From positions 496,001-560,000 of the forward strand of contig CAWIVZ010000003.1 of assembly GCA_963839645.1 (NCBI GenBank): a stretch of 64,000 bases of DNA. The letters are read 5' to 3'. Source of the DNA: PALSA-911 sp963839645 (GTDB lineage Bacteria; Pseudomonadota; Alphaproteobacteria; Acetobacterales; Acetobacteraceae). Below the pieces are notes generated by a model. That model saw only the letters and a list, made by a program, of their open reading frames with translations, had not been told where the DNA came from and searched no databases. Shown piece after piece: positions 28,474 through 36,735 of the stretch (its first letter is position 1; every line of letters begins with the position of its first letter). Made by a program: the position numbers and the translations under genes.

Positions 28474-29226
28474 ATGCGGCTTGAAGGTAAAGTGGCCATC
28501 GTCACCGGTGCTGCGTCCGGCATGGGGGCGGCAACCGCCCGGCGCTTCGCGCGCGAGGGCGCCAAGGTGGTGATCGCCGACATGCTGGAGGACGAGGGCC
28601 GCGCCGTGGCGCAGCAAATCGTCACCGCCAACGGCGCCGCCGAGTTCATGAAGCTGGACGTTACCAACGAGGCGAACTGGAAAGCCGTGGTGGACGCCAC
28701 CGTCGCCAAATTCGGCAAGCTCGACATCCTGGTGAACAACGCCGGCATCAGCGGCAGCGCGGTGGACGACGTTCTGGACACGATGATGTGGGACAAACTG
28801 ATGGAGGTGAACGGCCGCGGCACGTTCCTGGGCGTGAAGTTCGCGGTGCCGGCGATGAAGGCCGCCGGCGGCGGGTCCATCGTCAACCTGTCCTCGATCT
28901 CCGGCGTGGTCGGGCAGAAGCGCATCCATGTCGGCTACAATGCCTCCAAGGGCGCGGTCCGCACCCTGACCAAATCGGCGGCCGTGCAGTTCGGCGGGGA
29001 CAAGATCCGAGTGAACTCCATCCATCCCGGCCTGATGCCGCCGATGCGCACCTCCGGCGCCACCGCCGATCCGGCGTTTCGCGCCCAGATGTTGAAGGCG
29101 GTCCCCCTCGGCCGGTCCGGCGAGGCCGACGAAGTGGCCAATGCCATCCTGTTCCTGGCGTCCGATGAAGCCTCCTACATCACCGGCGCGGAGCTCTACG
29201 TCGACGGCGGCTACCTCGCGGTCTAG
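28474..29226 (+). CDS. SDR-family NAD(P)-dependent oxidoreductase
   Basis: A 250-residue classical SDR. It has TGAASGMGAATARRFAREGA (cofactor loop), ILVNNAGISG, INLSSISG-type Ser region (IVNLSSISGVVGQ), catalytic GYNASKGAVRTLTKS and C-terminal GAELYVDGGYLAV. GGAGGAA stands 6 nt before ATG 28474; the longer upstream open frame is not needed. It is followed 58 nt later by the LVIVD-repeat gene. Probably a secondary-alcohol or cyclohexanol-type dehydrogenase. Confidence 0.9.
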   Translation: MRLEGKVAIVTGAASGMGAATARRFAREGAKVVIADMLEDEGRAVAQQIVTANGAAEFMKLDVTNEANWKAVVDATVAKFGKLDILVNNAGISGSAVDDVLDTMMWDKLMEVNGRGTFLGVKFAVPAMKAAGGGSIVNLSSISGVVGQKRIHVGYNASKGAVRTLTKSAAVQFGGDKIRVNSIHPGLMPPMRTSGATADPAFRAQMLKAVPLGRSGEADEVANAILFLASDEASYITGAELYVDGGYLAV

Positions 29227-29228
29227 GG

Positions 29229-29247
29229 CCGGGGGCTCTGCCCCCGG
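29229..29247. repeat. short GC-rich hairpin CCGGGGGC-TCT-GCCCCCGG
   Basis: Perfect 8-bp stem, 3-nt loop, starting two bases after the SDR stop. It resembles single arms of the composite palindromic repeat at 11247-11431 and may be a remnant of that family or a weak terminator. Confidence 0.6.
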
Positions 29248-29284
29248 CAGCCGATCCCGTGCATGCGTGCAACAGGAGGCAAGC

Positions 29285-30523
29285 GTGACCCAAGGCGAGA
29301 TCATCCCCGAAGCGGCGCGCAACATCCGGCTGGTCGGCCATACGGACCAGGCCGGGCGTGGCGACGGGGTGCAGGTGATGGTTGCGCGCGGACATGCCTA
29401 TGTCGGCACGCGGGTCAGCCGGGGCGTCAACGTGACCGACGTGCGCGACCCGCGAAACCCGAAGCCGGTAAACTTTCTGCCGATCCACCCGAACTCGTGG
29501 TGCATGCATCTGCAGACGGCGGAAGACCTCATGCTGGTGATCGAGGAACTCGATCTCAAGGCGCTGCTCTCGCAGAAGGATTACTATAGTCAGTCCAACC
29601 AGGTGGACAGTTCACGCTACGGGGTGCGCGGCCGGGATTTTTCCGCGGGAATGCGGGTGTACGACATCTCCGACCCGGCCAATCCACGCGCAATCGGGTT
29701 TATGGAGGTGCAGGGTCTCGGACTGCATCGCATCTGGTGGGTAGGCGGGCGCTATGCCTATGCCTCGGCCTTGCTGGATGGTTTCATCGATCACATCCTG
29801 ATCATCATCGATATGCAGAACCCGACGCGCCCGGTGGAAGTGGGGCGGTGGTGGATTCCCGGGATGTGGGCCGCCGGCGGGGAAACACCGCATTGGACCG
29901 GCCGTTGGGCATTGCATCATGCCGTGGTGGCGGGCGATGTCGCCTATGCCAGTTGGCGCGATGGCGGATTGACCCTGATCGACGTGGCCGACAAGTCGGC
30001 GCCGAAGCTGATTTCGCACCGTGTCTGGAGCCCGCCCTTCGGGGGCGGCACGCACAGTGCGCTGCCATTGCCTGATCGTGATTTGCTTGTCGTTGCCGAC
30101 GAGGCGGTGCTGAACATCGATCAGGAACAGATGAAGCGCACCTGGATTTTCGATATCCGCGACAAGGCAAATCCAGTCAGCATCGCCACGATGCCTACGC
30201 CGGCGGAACAGGATTATGTCGCCAAGGGCGGCCAGTTCGGCCCGCACAATCTGCACGAGAACCGGCCAGGATCGTTTCAAAGCTCCACCACGATCTTTGC
30301 CACCTGGCAAAGCGCGGGTGTGCGTGCGTTCGACATCGCCGATCCGTACCGGCCGCGTGAGGCGGGCTACTTCGTGCCGCCGCAACCGACGCGCTGGATG
30401 GAGCCGATGCGCGGGCGGGCGAAGATGCGTCATACGGCGGATCTGTTCGTCAGCCGGGAAGGGCTCATCTACGCGACCGATTACGACGCGGGCCTGTACA
30501 TTCTGGAGTGGATGGGCGAGTGA
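29285..30523 (+). CDS. LVIVD-repeat beta-propeller protein
   Basis: A 412-residue protein with LVIVD-type blades: YVGTRVSRGVNVTDVRDPRN, GMRVYDISDPANPRAIGFME, LIIIDMQNPTRPVEVGRWW, GGLTLIDVADKSAPKLISH, TWIFDIRDKANPVSIATMP, AGVRAFDIADPYRPREAGYF and a final IYATDYDAGLYILEW. Start is GTG 29285 with AGGAGG 5-6 nt upstream. No signal peptide is evident. The conserved histidines LHHAVVAGD and FGPHNLHENRPG are regular in this family. Function unknown; its position behind an SDR suggests a role in the same catabolic pathway. Confidence 0.8.
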   Translation: MTQGEIIPEAARNIRLVGHTDQAGRGDGVQVMVARGHAYVGTRVSRGVNVTDVRDPRNPKPVNFLPIHPNSWCMHLQTAEDLMLVIEELDLKALLSQKDYYSQSNQVDSSRYGVRGRDFSAGMRVYDISDPANPRAIGFMEVQGLGLHRIWWVGGRYAYASALLDGFIDHILIIIDMQNPTRPVEVGRWWIPGMWAAGGETPHWTGRWALHHAVVAGDVAYASWRDGGLTLIDVADKSAPKLISHRVWSPPFGGGTHSALPLPDRDLLVVADEAVLNIDQEQMKRTWIFDIRDKANPVSIATMPTPAEQDYVAKGGQFGPHNLHENRPGSFQSSTTIFATWQSAGVRAFDIADPYRPREAGYFVPPQPTRWMEPMRGRAKMRHTADLFVSREGLIYATDYDAGLYILEWMGE

Positions 30524-30551
30524 CGCCACCCTGTGGAAAGGGGGGGCCTTG

Positions 30552-31577
30552 TCACATGCGGCGGGGATACGAAGGCAGGCGCCGCGTCACGCACATCGTG
30601 CCGCCGCCCCAGGGTACGAGGCAGGTCATTTTCACTCCGGCGCCGCCGGTGACGATGAGGTGGATGTCGGCTGGCGCGCGGGCGATGGGCCAGTCCGTGC
30701 CGGATGCCCGCTGCAGGAAATCCTGCGCCCGTTGCAAGGTCCAACCGGCCTTGGCGATGATTTCGGCCATCTCCGGCGGCAGCAGCAGGAATTGTTCGCC
30801 GGGATCGCGGTGCCGTCCGCCGGATGCGGCTTCGCGCGCGCCGCGCATGGCGGCCAGCGCCGGGCGCAGCACCGCCTCGGGCGTGTTGGCGCCGGCCTCC
30901 GGCAGCACTTCGATCGTGCCGGACAGGCCGATGATCGTGACCGCGCTGTCGCCCGCGCCGAGGCCGCGCCGCGCATGCAGGGGCATCGCGACCGGATGCG
31001 CCCCCTCGGCGAAGGCCAGGCCGTATTTCGCCGGCTGGCCCATCGTGGCCATGTCGCCCACCAGCGGGCGGGCGCCGCCGATATTGGTGAGCACCAGCGC
31101 CAGCGCGCGGCCGATGCAGGCATTGGCGCGGTTGCCGGGGCCGAGGCAATTGGTGCCGGCATTCATCTCCAGCGCCGCCACCGCGGGGCCATGCACCAGC
31201 ACGGCGGCGGTGGGCGTGCCCGTGGTGGTCTGGATGCCCAGCAGGTTGAACTCCGGCTCCAACGTCGCGATCGCCGCTTCCAGCACGACCGGGAACTCGG
31301 CCGGCCGGCAGCCGGCGATCACGCAGCAATAGGCCACCGCTGCCGCCGTGATCTCGCCGAACAGCGGCGGCATGCAGCCGAAGGACAGCCCGGGATCGCG
31401 GCCCGCCAGCATGGCGGCCAGCCGCGCCTCGGTCGGCACCACGGCAGGCAAGCCGTCCGTGAGTTCGTCCGCCAGCAGCGCCGCCTGCGCCGTGTCCCAG
31501 TCCGCATCGGGGCCGAACAGCGGCGCCTCCCGATCACCGACCTGGATGGCGCCGACCCGAATGGCGGGCCGGCTCAT
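30552..31577 (-). CDS. selenoprotein-operon protein B (paralogue of the upstream gene), function unknown
   Basis: A 341-residue soluble protein, not recognised as a named family. Blocks shared with the gene at 31574-32624: DGLPAVVPTEA, AGCRPAEFPVVLEAA, VHGPAVAALEMNAGTNCLGP, NRANACIGRALALVLTNIGG, the LLPPEMAEIIAKAGWTLQRA helix and P-DIH--V-GGAG near the end. The invariant Cys in NCLG and in AGCRP are candidates for redox or metal chemistry. ATG overlaps the upstream stop by 4 nt (ATGA). It is the last gene of the selB-UGSC run. It may be a partner or substrate-processing subunit for the selenoprotein (inference from context only). Confidence 0.75.
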   Translation of the reverse strand: MSRPAIRVGAIQVGDREAPLFGPDADWDTAQAALLADELTDGLPAVVPTEARLAAMLAGRDPGLSFGCMPPLFGEITAAAVAYCCVIAGCRPAEFPVVLEAAIATLEPEFNLLGIQTTTGTPTAAVLVHGPAVAALEMNAGTNCLGPGNRANACIGRALALVLTNIGGARPLVGDMATMGQPAKYGLAFAEGAHPVAMPLHARRGLGAGDSAVTIIGLSGTIEVLPEAGANTPEAVLRPALAAMRGAREAASGGRHRDPGEQFLLLPPEMAEIIAKAGWTLQRAQDFLQRASGTDWPIARAPADIHLIVTGGAGVKMTCLVPWGGGTMCVTRRLPSYPRRM

Positions 31578-32624
31578 CCCGCCGCGGGCGGCTTCACGCG
31601 GATGGAGATCGCCGCCGTGCCGCCGAAGGAGGGGATCCAGGCCGAATGCTTGCCGGCGCCGCCCGCCACCGCCACGTGGATGTCATCCGGCGTTGGGGCG
31701 ACCTTGTAGGCGCCGTTCTCCGGCAGATGGCCGGCTTCCTCGTAGATGCGCTGGTTCTCCGGCGAGACCTCCGACAGCGGCACCCGCGCCGTCTCGAACA
31801 GGAATTGCTGGATCTGCGCGACCGTCCAGTTGTCGCGGGCCAGCGTCGCCGCGTGCTCCGGTCCGAGGAGGATGAAATAGGGTCCCTTCGCGTAGATCGT
31901 GTTGGCGGCCGGGGAGGCGATGGCGCCGGCGAAGGTGGTCAGCAGGCCCCGGCCGGTGGTGCTGCCATGGTCGTTCAGATTGTGGTTCGGTTCCGCCGAC
32001 ATCACCGTCGCCACGCTCTCCTCGGCGCCGGAAGCCGTGGCGGACATGGTAGGGCGGGAACGGGCTCTCCTCCTCGTTCTCGCCGAAGCAGAAGGTGTAT
32101 TTGGCGGGCGAGCCGAAGGTGGAACGGTCCATCACCCCGGGCTTCGCGCCGCCGACATTGTTCAGGATCAGTTGCAGCGCCCGGCCGATGGCCGCGTTGG
32201 CCCGCCAGCCCTGGCCGAGGCAGTTGGCGCCGCAGTTGATGTTCAGTTCGTGGCGCAGCGGGCCGTTCACCATCACCATCGGCGCGCAGGCATGTGTCGT
32301 GGCCAGCGAGCCGTGCAGGTTGTAGTCGGCCACCAGCACGCCACGCAGTGCGGCCAGCACCACGGGAAAATAGGCGGGACGGCAACCCGCCATCACCGCG
32401 TTGGCGGCGAGGCTGCGCAGCGTGGGGATCAGCTGGCGCGGCGTGATGGCCGGGAACGGCTCGTTGTCGCCGCGCGCGCCCTCCATCATGCGCGCCACCG
32501 CCGCTTCCGTGGGCACCACCGCGGGCAATCCATCCGTCCAGCCCTGTGCCTCGACATACTCGGCCCAGGCATCTGCATCCATCTCCGGGATGTCGAGCGT
32601 TTCGGTCTCGGCCGTATCGGACAT
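31574..32624 (-). CDS. selenoprotein-operon protein A, function unknown, one frameshift
   Basis: About 350 residues after removing an extra C near 32029 (HGF then GAEESVATVMS). It is paralogous over its whole length to the next gene. It carries DGLPAVVPTEAAVARMMEG, AGCRPAYFPVVLAAL, THACAPMVMVNGPLRHELNI, NCGANCLGQGWRANAAIGRA and NNVGGAKPGVMDRSTFGSPA, and ends P-DDIHVAVAGGAGKHSAWIP. Two adjacent ATGs (32627, 32624) follow AGGAGG; the second has the better spacing. No transmembrane segment. It starts 68 nt after the selenoprotein stop. Two diverged copies side by side suggest a heteromeric complex. Confidence 0.75.
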
Positions 32625-32644
32625 CATGCCTCCTGCTGACGCAA

Positions 32645-32670
32645 AGGGCCGCGGACGGTGCCGCGGCCCT
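32645..32670. other. GC-rich hairpin between selenoprotein and gene A
   Basis: Perfect 10-bp stem AGGGCCGCGG-ACGGTG-CCGCGGCCCT, 22 nt after the selenoprotein stop on the minus strand. No T-tract follows (TTGCGTC), so it could be an attenuator, an mRNA-stabilising stem or a weak terminator separating the selenoprotein from its downstream genes. Confidence 0.6.
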
Positions 32671-32691
32671 GATGCACCTCGAAAGGGGGAC

Positions 32692-33210
32692 CTACCCCTT
32701 CATCTCCACCTTCAGGCCCTCGAAGGCGGCGTTGATCCGTTCCTCGAGTTCCCCAGCGTTCAGCCCGCCGACAGGGTGCTTGACCACGATGAGGTGCGGC
32801 TCAAGCTTCCGTGCCTTGGCCTGTGCCATGACCAGCGGCCGGAACGTTTCGGTGGCGATCACCACGCCGGCCAGGCCACGCTTCCGTAATTCGATGCTGT
32901 CGTGGAAACTCCACGATGAGCAGGAGCCTCAGTCGCCCAGGGCGAGCAGCGCGATGCGGTACTTGCGCGCCACCTCGTTGATCATCTCCGGCGGCGCCGG
33001 CTGGCTGGCGCTGCTCTTGGCGATGTAGTCCACATTGTCCACGCGGCGGATGGCGGAGAGGCGGCCGCGCAGCCCCTCCAGCAATTCCTTCGCGTTGGGC
33101 TTGTTGTTCGAGAACAGGATGATGGGATCGTTGGCCCAGTCGACAGGTTCGGCCGTGGCCGTTCCCTCGCCCTGTGGCGCTATCCCGAAGCTGGGATTGA
33201 CGATGCGCAT
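32692..33210 (-). CDS. UGSC-family selenoprotein (in-frame TGA = selenocysteine 94)
   Basis: The frame from ATG 33210 (AAAGG 6 nt upstream) reaches TGA at 32929-32931 after 93 codons. It then stays open in the same frame for 78 more codons to TAG at 32692-32694, giving 172 residues. Around the TGA the protein reads RIALLALGD-U-GSCSSWSFHDS, the U-G-S-C motif of the UGSC (seleno)protein family first reported from marine metagenomes. U94 and Cys97 form a thioredoxin-like U-x-x-C pair. Rest: MRIVNPSFGIAPQG start, RGLAGVVIATETF and EPHLIVVKHPVGGLNAGEL. No signal peptide. A SECIS-like hairpin follows the TGA, and selB and a TrxB-like gene lie just upstream. Biochemical role unknown; a redox function is likely. 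Confidence 0.9.
32900..32931 (-). promoter_or_regulatory. bacterial SECIS-like element with selenocysteine TGA codon
   Basis: On the minus strand, TGA (32931-32929) is followed by 12 nt and then the hairpin UCGUGGA-GUU-UCCACGA (32916-32900), a perfect 7-bp stem. The apical loop is 19 nt from the UGA and begins with G, in line with what I recall of bacterial SECIS rules (loop about 16-37 nt away, G in the first loop positions). Such a hairpin would recruit SelB to decode UGA as selenocysteine. Confidence 0.8.
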
Positions 33211-33245
33211 GGCGTGCCTTTCTCCCTGACCGGGCTATCACACAC

Positions 33246-34140
33246 CTAACCGGCGGCCTTGCCAAGAGCGGACAGCGCGTCGCGGACCGCGAGGGCGGCG
33301 AGGCGCCCGTCCGCCATCGCCGCGGCGACGGTGCGGGGCGCGCCGGCGCGGGCGTCCCCGGCGGCGAACAGCCCGGGCAGGCTGCATCGTCCGTCCGCCC
33401 CGGTCACCAGCTGGCCGTCCGCGTCGCGCGCCAGGCCGTCCGGCGCGAAGCCGAGCGCGGGACGGCGCCCGGCCTGCACGAAGACGGCCCGGACGGTCAG
33501 GCGCCGCGGCGCGCCGCCGTCATCCGGCTGCACCAGCACGGCCTCGAGGCCGGATGCGCCCTCCAGGTCCGTGATGCGGCCGTGCAGGACGGTGATGTGT
33601 TCGCCGTGCGCCGGGGTGGCGCCACCTTGGGTGACCAGCGTGACCTCCGACGCGATCCCGGCCAGTTCGTGCGCTTCCGCGACGGCCCAGCGATCGGCGC
33701 CGGCGACCAGCACGGGCTGGCCGCGCATAGAGCGGGCCGTCGCAGGCGGCGCAATGCGACAGGCCGCGCCCCTCGAAATCCGTTTCGCCCTCGATGCCCA
33801 GCGTGCCCGGCGCCCATCCGATCGCCAGGATGACGGCCCGGGCGTCATGCGCTCCGTCATCGGTGATCACGCGCCAGTTGCCGCCGTCGGGTGCCAGACC
33901 GGTCACCTCGGCGACGCCGAGTTCGGCGCCGGCGGTAACCGCCGCCTCCAGCAGCCCGGCCGCCAGATCGGGGCCCGTCGGGGCACCCTCCACGTCCTGC
34001 AGCGGGCCGAGATTCATCAATTCGCCGCCGCCGCCCATGCGGTCCAGGAGCAGGCAGGACAGGCCGGCGCCCGCCACCGCTTCCGCCGCGCTGAGCCCGG
34101 CGGCGCCGCCGCCGATCACCACCACATCCCAGACCGCCAT
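33246..34140 (-). CDS. thioredoxin-reductase-like FAD/NAD(P) oxidoreductase, one frameshift
   Basis: About 297 residues after dropping one extra G near 33727. It has FAD fold VWDVVVIGGGAAGLSAAEAV, redox-active CAACDGPLY (C-x-x-C-D as in TrxB), second dinucleotide fold PVLVAGADRWAVAEAHELAG, and the terminal FAD motif LPGLFAAGDARAGAPRTVAA. The NAD(P) loop AGADRWA departs from GGGDSA of true TrxB, so it may serve another partner. Start is ATG 34140 (GGGAGG 9 nt upstream); ATG 34149 overlaps the selB stop. Position between selB and the selenoprotein suggests it reduces the Sec-Cys pair (inference). Confidence 0.8.
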
Positions 34141-34145
34141 GCCGA

Positions 34146-36071
34146 TCATCCTCCCGGTTGCACGGAACCGAACACCAGCGCCGGATCCCTGCCCGCGCGG
34201 CGCAGATCGCCCCGCCGCACCGTTATCCCGCGCCGGTCGAAGTAGTCCAGCACCTGGATCGCCAGTTGCCGCCCATTGCCCAGCCGGTCGCGGAACTGTG
34301 CGGCGGTGAAGCCGCCATCCGGCAGTTCGGCCGAGAGCGTGTGGGCCTCCGCCGCCATCGCGATCGCCGCGTCGCGCAGGAAGAAGCGGTCCGGCGCGAG
34401 TTCCAGGATCAGGCCCAGGCGGGACAGTGCCTTGCAGGCGCGGCGCAGCCCGATCTCGGGCGCGCCGATTGCGGCGGCAGCCTCGCGCAGCAGCGGCGGC
34501 CGATAGGGTGCGGCCGCCAACAGCGGTCGCAGCACCTGCCAGAGCCGCGCCTCCTCCCCGGCCAGGCCGCCCCGGTGCGTGGGGGCACGCAGCAGATGCC
34601 CCTCCGCCGCCACCTCGCCCGCGGCGACGAGGTGCGCGAGCAGCGCGGCGAAGGCATCCTTCGCCAACCGGGTCGGCAGGGCCAGGCGCAACGCCTCGCC
34701 GGCGATCCCTGGCGTGGCGGGGTTGGACGCATGGAATTCGGCCAGCGCCTGCGCCATTTGCCGCGTGAGCGAGTCGAGCCCGGTCGCGGTCGCGATATAC
34801 GGGCCGAGCGGCACGGCATCCGGCAGGTGTGATGCCAGCCCCGCCTCGGTCAGCCCCCAATCGGCCATCAACGCGTCGCGCGAGATCAGGTAGGGCGGCT
34901 GGGCCAGCCACCCGCGCAACGCCGCCCCGGCACCGCTCTCGGCGAGCGCATCCAATGCGGCAAGGCGCGAGGGAGCACGGCGATGCTGTGCCGGCGGGCG
35001 CGGGTCCAGCGCCTGCCCCCCGGCGATGGTGCGGCTGGCGGTGGTGTCGCGCAGCACCAGCCGGTCGCCATGGCGCAGCGGCAGGGGGCGATCCAGCACC
35101 AGATGCGCCAGGCCGGTGTCACCGGGGCGCAGCGACGCCGGGGCCAGCAGCACCACCCGCGCTGGCACCTGTCCGGCGCCGTGATGCAGCAGCACCGGCG
35201 TCATGTGCTTCATGGCCGCACGTTCGCTCTTCAGAAGGTGCAGCGCGACGTCGCAGCGGGACGTGCTCGCCGCCCGCGCCGGGTCCACCACCCAGTCGCC
35301 GCGGCCGATCGCATCCTTGTGCACGCCGGGGCCGATCAGGTTCAGCGCGCAGCGCTCGCCGGCCGTGGCCCGCTCCACCGCGCGGTTGGCGGCGTGGATG
35401 GCGCGCACGCGCGCACGCAGCCCGGAAGGCAGGATCCGCACCGCCTCGCCCGTGCGCACCGCGCCCGCCACGACCGAACCGGTGACCACGGTGCCGATTC
35501 CGGCCAGGCTGAAGCTGCGATCCACGGCAAGGCGGAAGGCGTGGCCATCGGTATCGTCGGGGAGTGCGTGGTCCGCCGCCGCGGCCAGCAAACGCGTGCG
35601 CAACGCGGCAACGCCGGCGCCGGTCGTGGCGGAGACGGGGAACAATTCGGCTCCCGCGAGAGGCGTGCGCTCCAGCAGCGCGGCAATCTGCAACTCCACC
35701 TCAACCGCGCGATCGGCATCCACCAGATCGGTCTTGGTCAGCGCCACCAGGCCGCGCGAGATGCCGAGCAGCGACAGGATCTGCAGGTGCTCGCGTGTCT
35801 GCGGCATCACGCCGTCGTCGGCGGCCACCACCAGCAGCGCCATGCCGATGCTGGACGCGCCGGCGATCATGGTGTGGACCAGCCGCTCATGCCCCGGCAC
35901 ATCCACGAAGCCGAGCACGCCGCCGGTCTCCAGCGGCACGTAGGCGAAGCCCAGGTCGATCGTGATGCCGCGCGCCTTCTCCTCCGGCAGGCGGTCCGTA
36001 TCCACGCCGGTCAGGGCACGCACCAGGCTTGTCTTGCCGTGGTCGATGTGGCCCGCCGTGCCGACGATCAT
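34146..36071 (-). CDS. selB: selenocysteine-specific translation elongation factor SelB
   Basis: A 641-residue GTPase. G1 is GHIDHGKTSL (7-16), then RGITIDLGF (35-42), DVPGHE (57-62) and TKTD (112-115), with SATTGAG as G5. The RGITIDLGFA switch and the HIDHGKTSL start are typical of SelB rather than EF-Tu. EF-Tu-like domains 2-3 follow, then an extended C-terminus (about 400-641) with winged-helix segments (LLREAAAAIGAPEIGLRRAC; FTAAQFRDRLGNGRQLAIQV LDYFDRRG) that binds SECIS RNA. It delivers Sec-tRNA to UGA codons. selA, selC and selD are not in the window. It overlaps the start region of the TrxB-like gene. Confidence 0.95.
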   Translation of the reverse strand: MIVGTAGHIDHGKTSLVRALTGVDTDRLPEEKARGITIDLGFAYVPLETGGVLGFVDVPGHERLVHTMIAGASSIGMALLVVAADDGVMPQTREHLQILSLLGISRGLVALTKTDLVDADRAVEVELQIAALLERTPLAGAELFPVSATTGAGVAALRTRLLAAAADHALPDDTDGHAFRLAVDRSFSLAGIGTVVTGSVVAGAVRTGEAVRILPSGLRARVRAIHAANRAVERATAGERCALNLIGPGVHKDAIGRGDWVVDPARAASTSRCDVALHLLKSERAAMKHMTPVLLHHGAGQVPARVVLLAPASLRPGDTGLAHLVLDRPLPLRHGDRLVLRDTTASRTIAGGQALDPRPPAQHRRAPSRLAALDALAESGAGAALRGWLAQPPYLISRDALMADWGLTEAGLASHLPDAVPLGPYIATATGLDSLTRQMAQALAEFHASNPATPGIAGEALRLALPTRLAKDAFAALLAHLVAAGEVAAEGHLLRAPTHRGGLAGEEARLWQVLRPLLAAAPYRPPLLREAAAAIGAPEIGLRRACKALSRLGLILELAPDRFFLRDAAIAMAAEAHTLSAELPDGGFTAAQFRDRLGNGRQLAIQVLDYFDRRGITVRRGDLRRAGRDPALVFGSVQPGG

Positions 36072-36107
36072 GCCGTGCCGATCCCCTTTTTCCGTTCGCT
36101 TTTCGCG

Positions 36108-36683
36108 TCAGACCAGCCAGTGCTCCTCGACGACAAACCGCGCGGCGCGCGTGCTGTCCAGGGAGTTGGCGGCGCATTCCAGGTCAACCAGGCTGTCATA
36201 CCAGGTCTGGGTCACGGTGCCGGCCGTGACCGGCAGATGCGGAATGACGCTGTTCGGCGCGGCGCCTTGCTCCCGTACCCGATATACCGCCGGTCGTGTC
36301 CCGGGTTCCTCGCCTTCAGGCCAGATCTCGATGAGGCTGAATCGGCCGGCATTCGATCGGAGGTCGCCGGATACCTCCGTGATGACGCGCGATACCGCAC
36401 CGACGAATTGCCGGGAGTCGATGTTGCACGCGGCCATTTCCGGCGATTGGTGGGCCCGCGCCCGGGCCTGGTCGTTGTCGAAATACAGGATCGGGAAACC
36501 GTCGATCCGCATCGAACGCCCCGCCTCGTTCGCGGCGGCCGAGGCGAGGACGTGGCATTGCGCATAGCGCAGAAGCCCGGGGAAAGCACAAACCAGCGGA
36601 CCGTGTACATCGAGCCAGTGGCGGCGGAACTGCGTCAGGCCGATGGTATCCATGCGTCGCATCAGGCTGATTGCCGCGATCAT
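36108..36683 (-). CDS. EthD-domain protein
   Basis: A 191-residue protein of the EthD/ferredoxin-like dimeric alpha-beta type. It starts ISLMRRMDTIGLTQFRRHWLDVHGPL, the classical EthD opening with conserved HW--HGPL, and has a strand IDGFPILYFDND and later FSLIEIW. Such small proteins are needed for some P450 ether-degradation and polyketide cyclisation systems, often without known catalytic residues. GGGGGA lies 7 nt upstream of the ATG. It sits 52 nt after the CoA-transferase stop and 36 nt before selB, so all may be co-transcribed. Confidence 0.7.
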   Translation of the reverse strand: MIAAISLMRRMDTIGLTQFRRHWLDVHGPLVCAFPGLLRYAQCHVLASAAANEAGRSMRIDGFPILYFDNDQARARAHQSPEMAACNIDSRQFVGAVSRVITEVSGDLRSNAGRFSLIEIWPEGEEPGTRPAVYRVREQGAAPNSVIPHLPVTAGTVTQTWYDSLVDLECAANSLDSTRAARFVVEEHWLV

Positions 36684-36735
36684 CGTGAGGTCCCCCGCTT
36701 CGTTCAGGCTGCGGTTCCCCGCTTCGCTCGGGCGC

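Noticed and set aside
32929..32931. TGA as a true stop or a frameshift in the UGSC gene
   Set aside because: The frame is unbroken on both sides, the downstream 78 codons keep the family motif GSC, a SECIS-like hairpin follows and selB is nearby.
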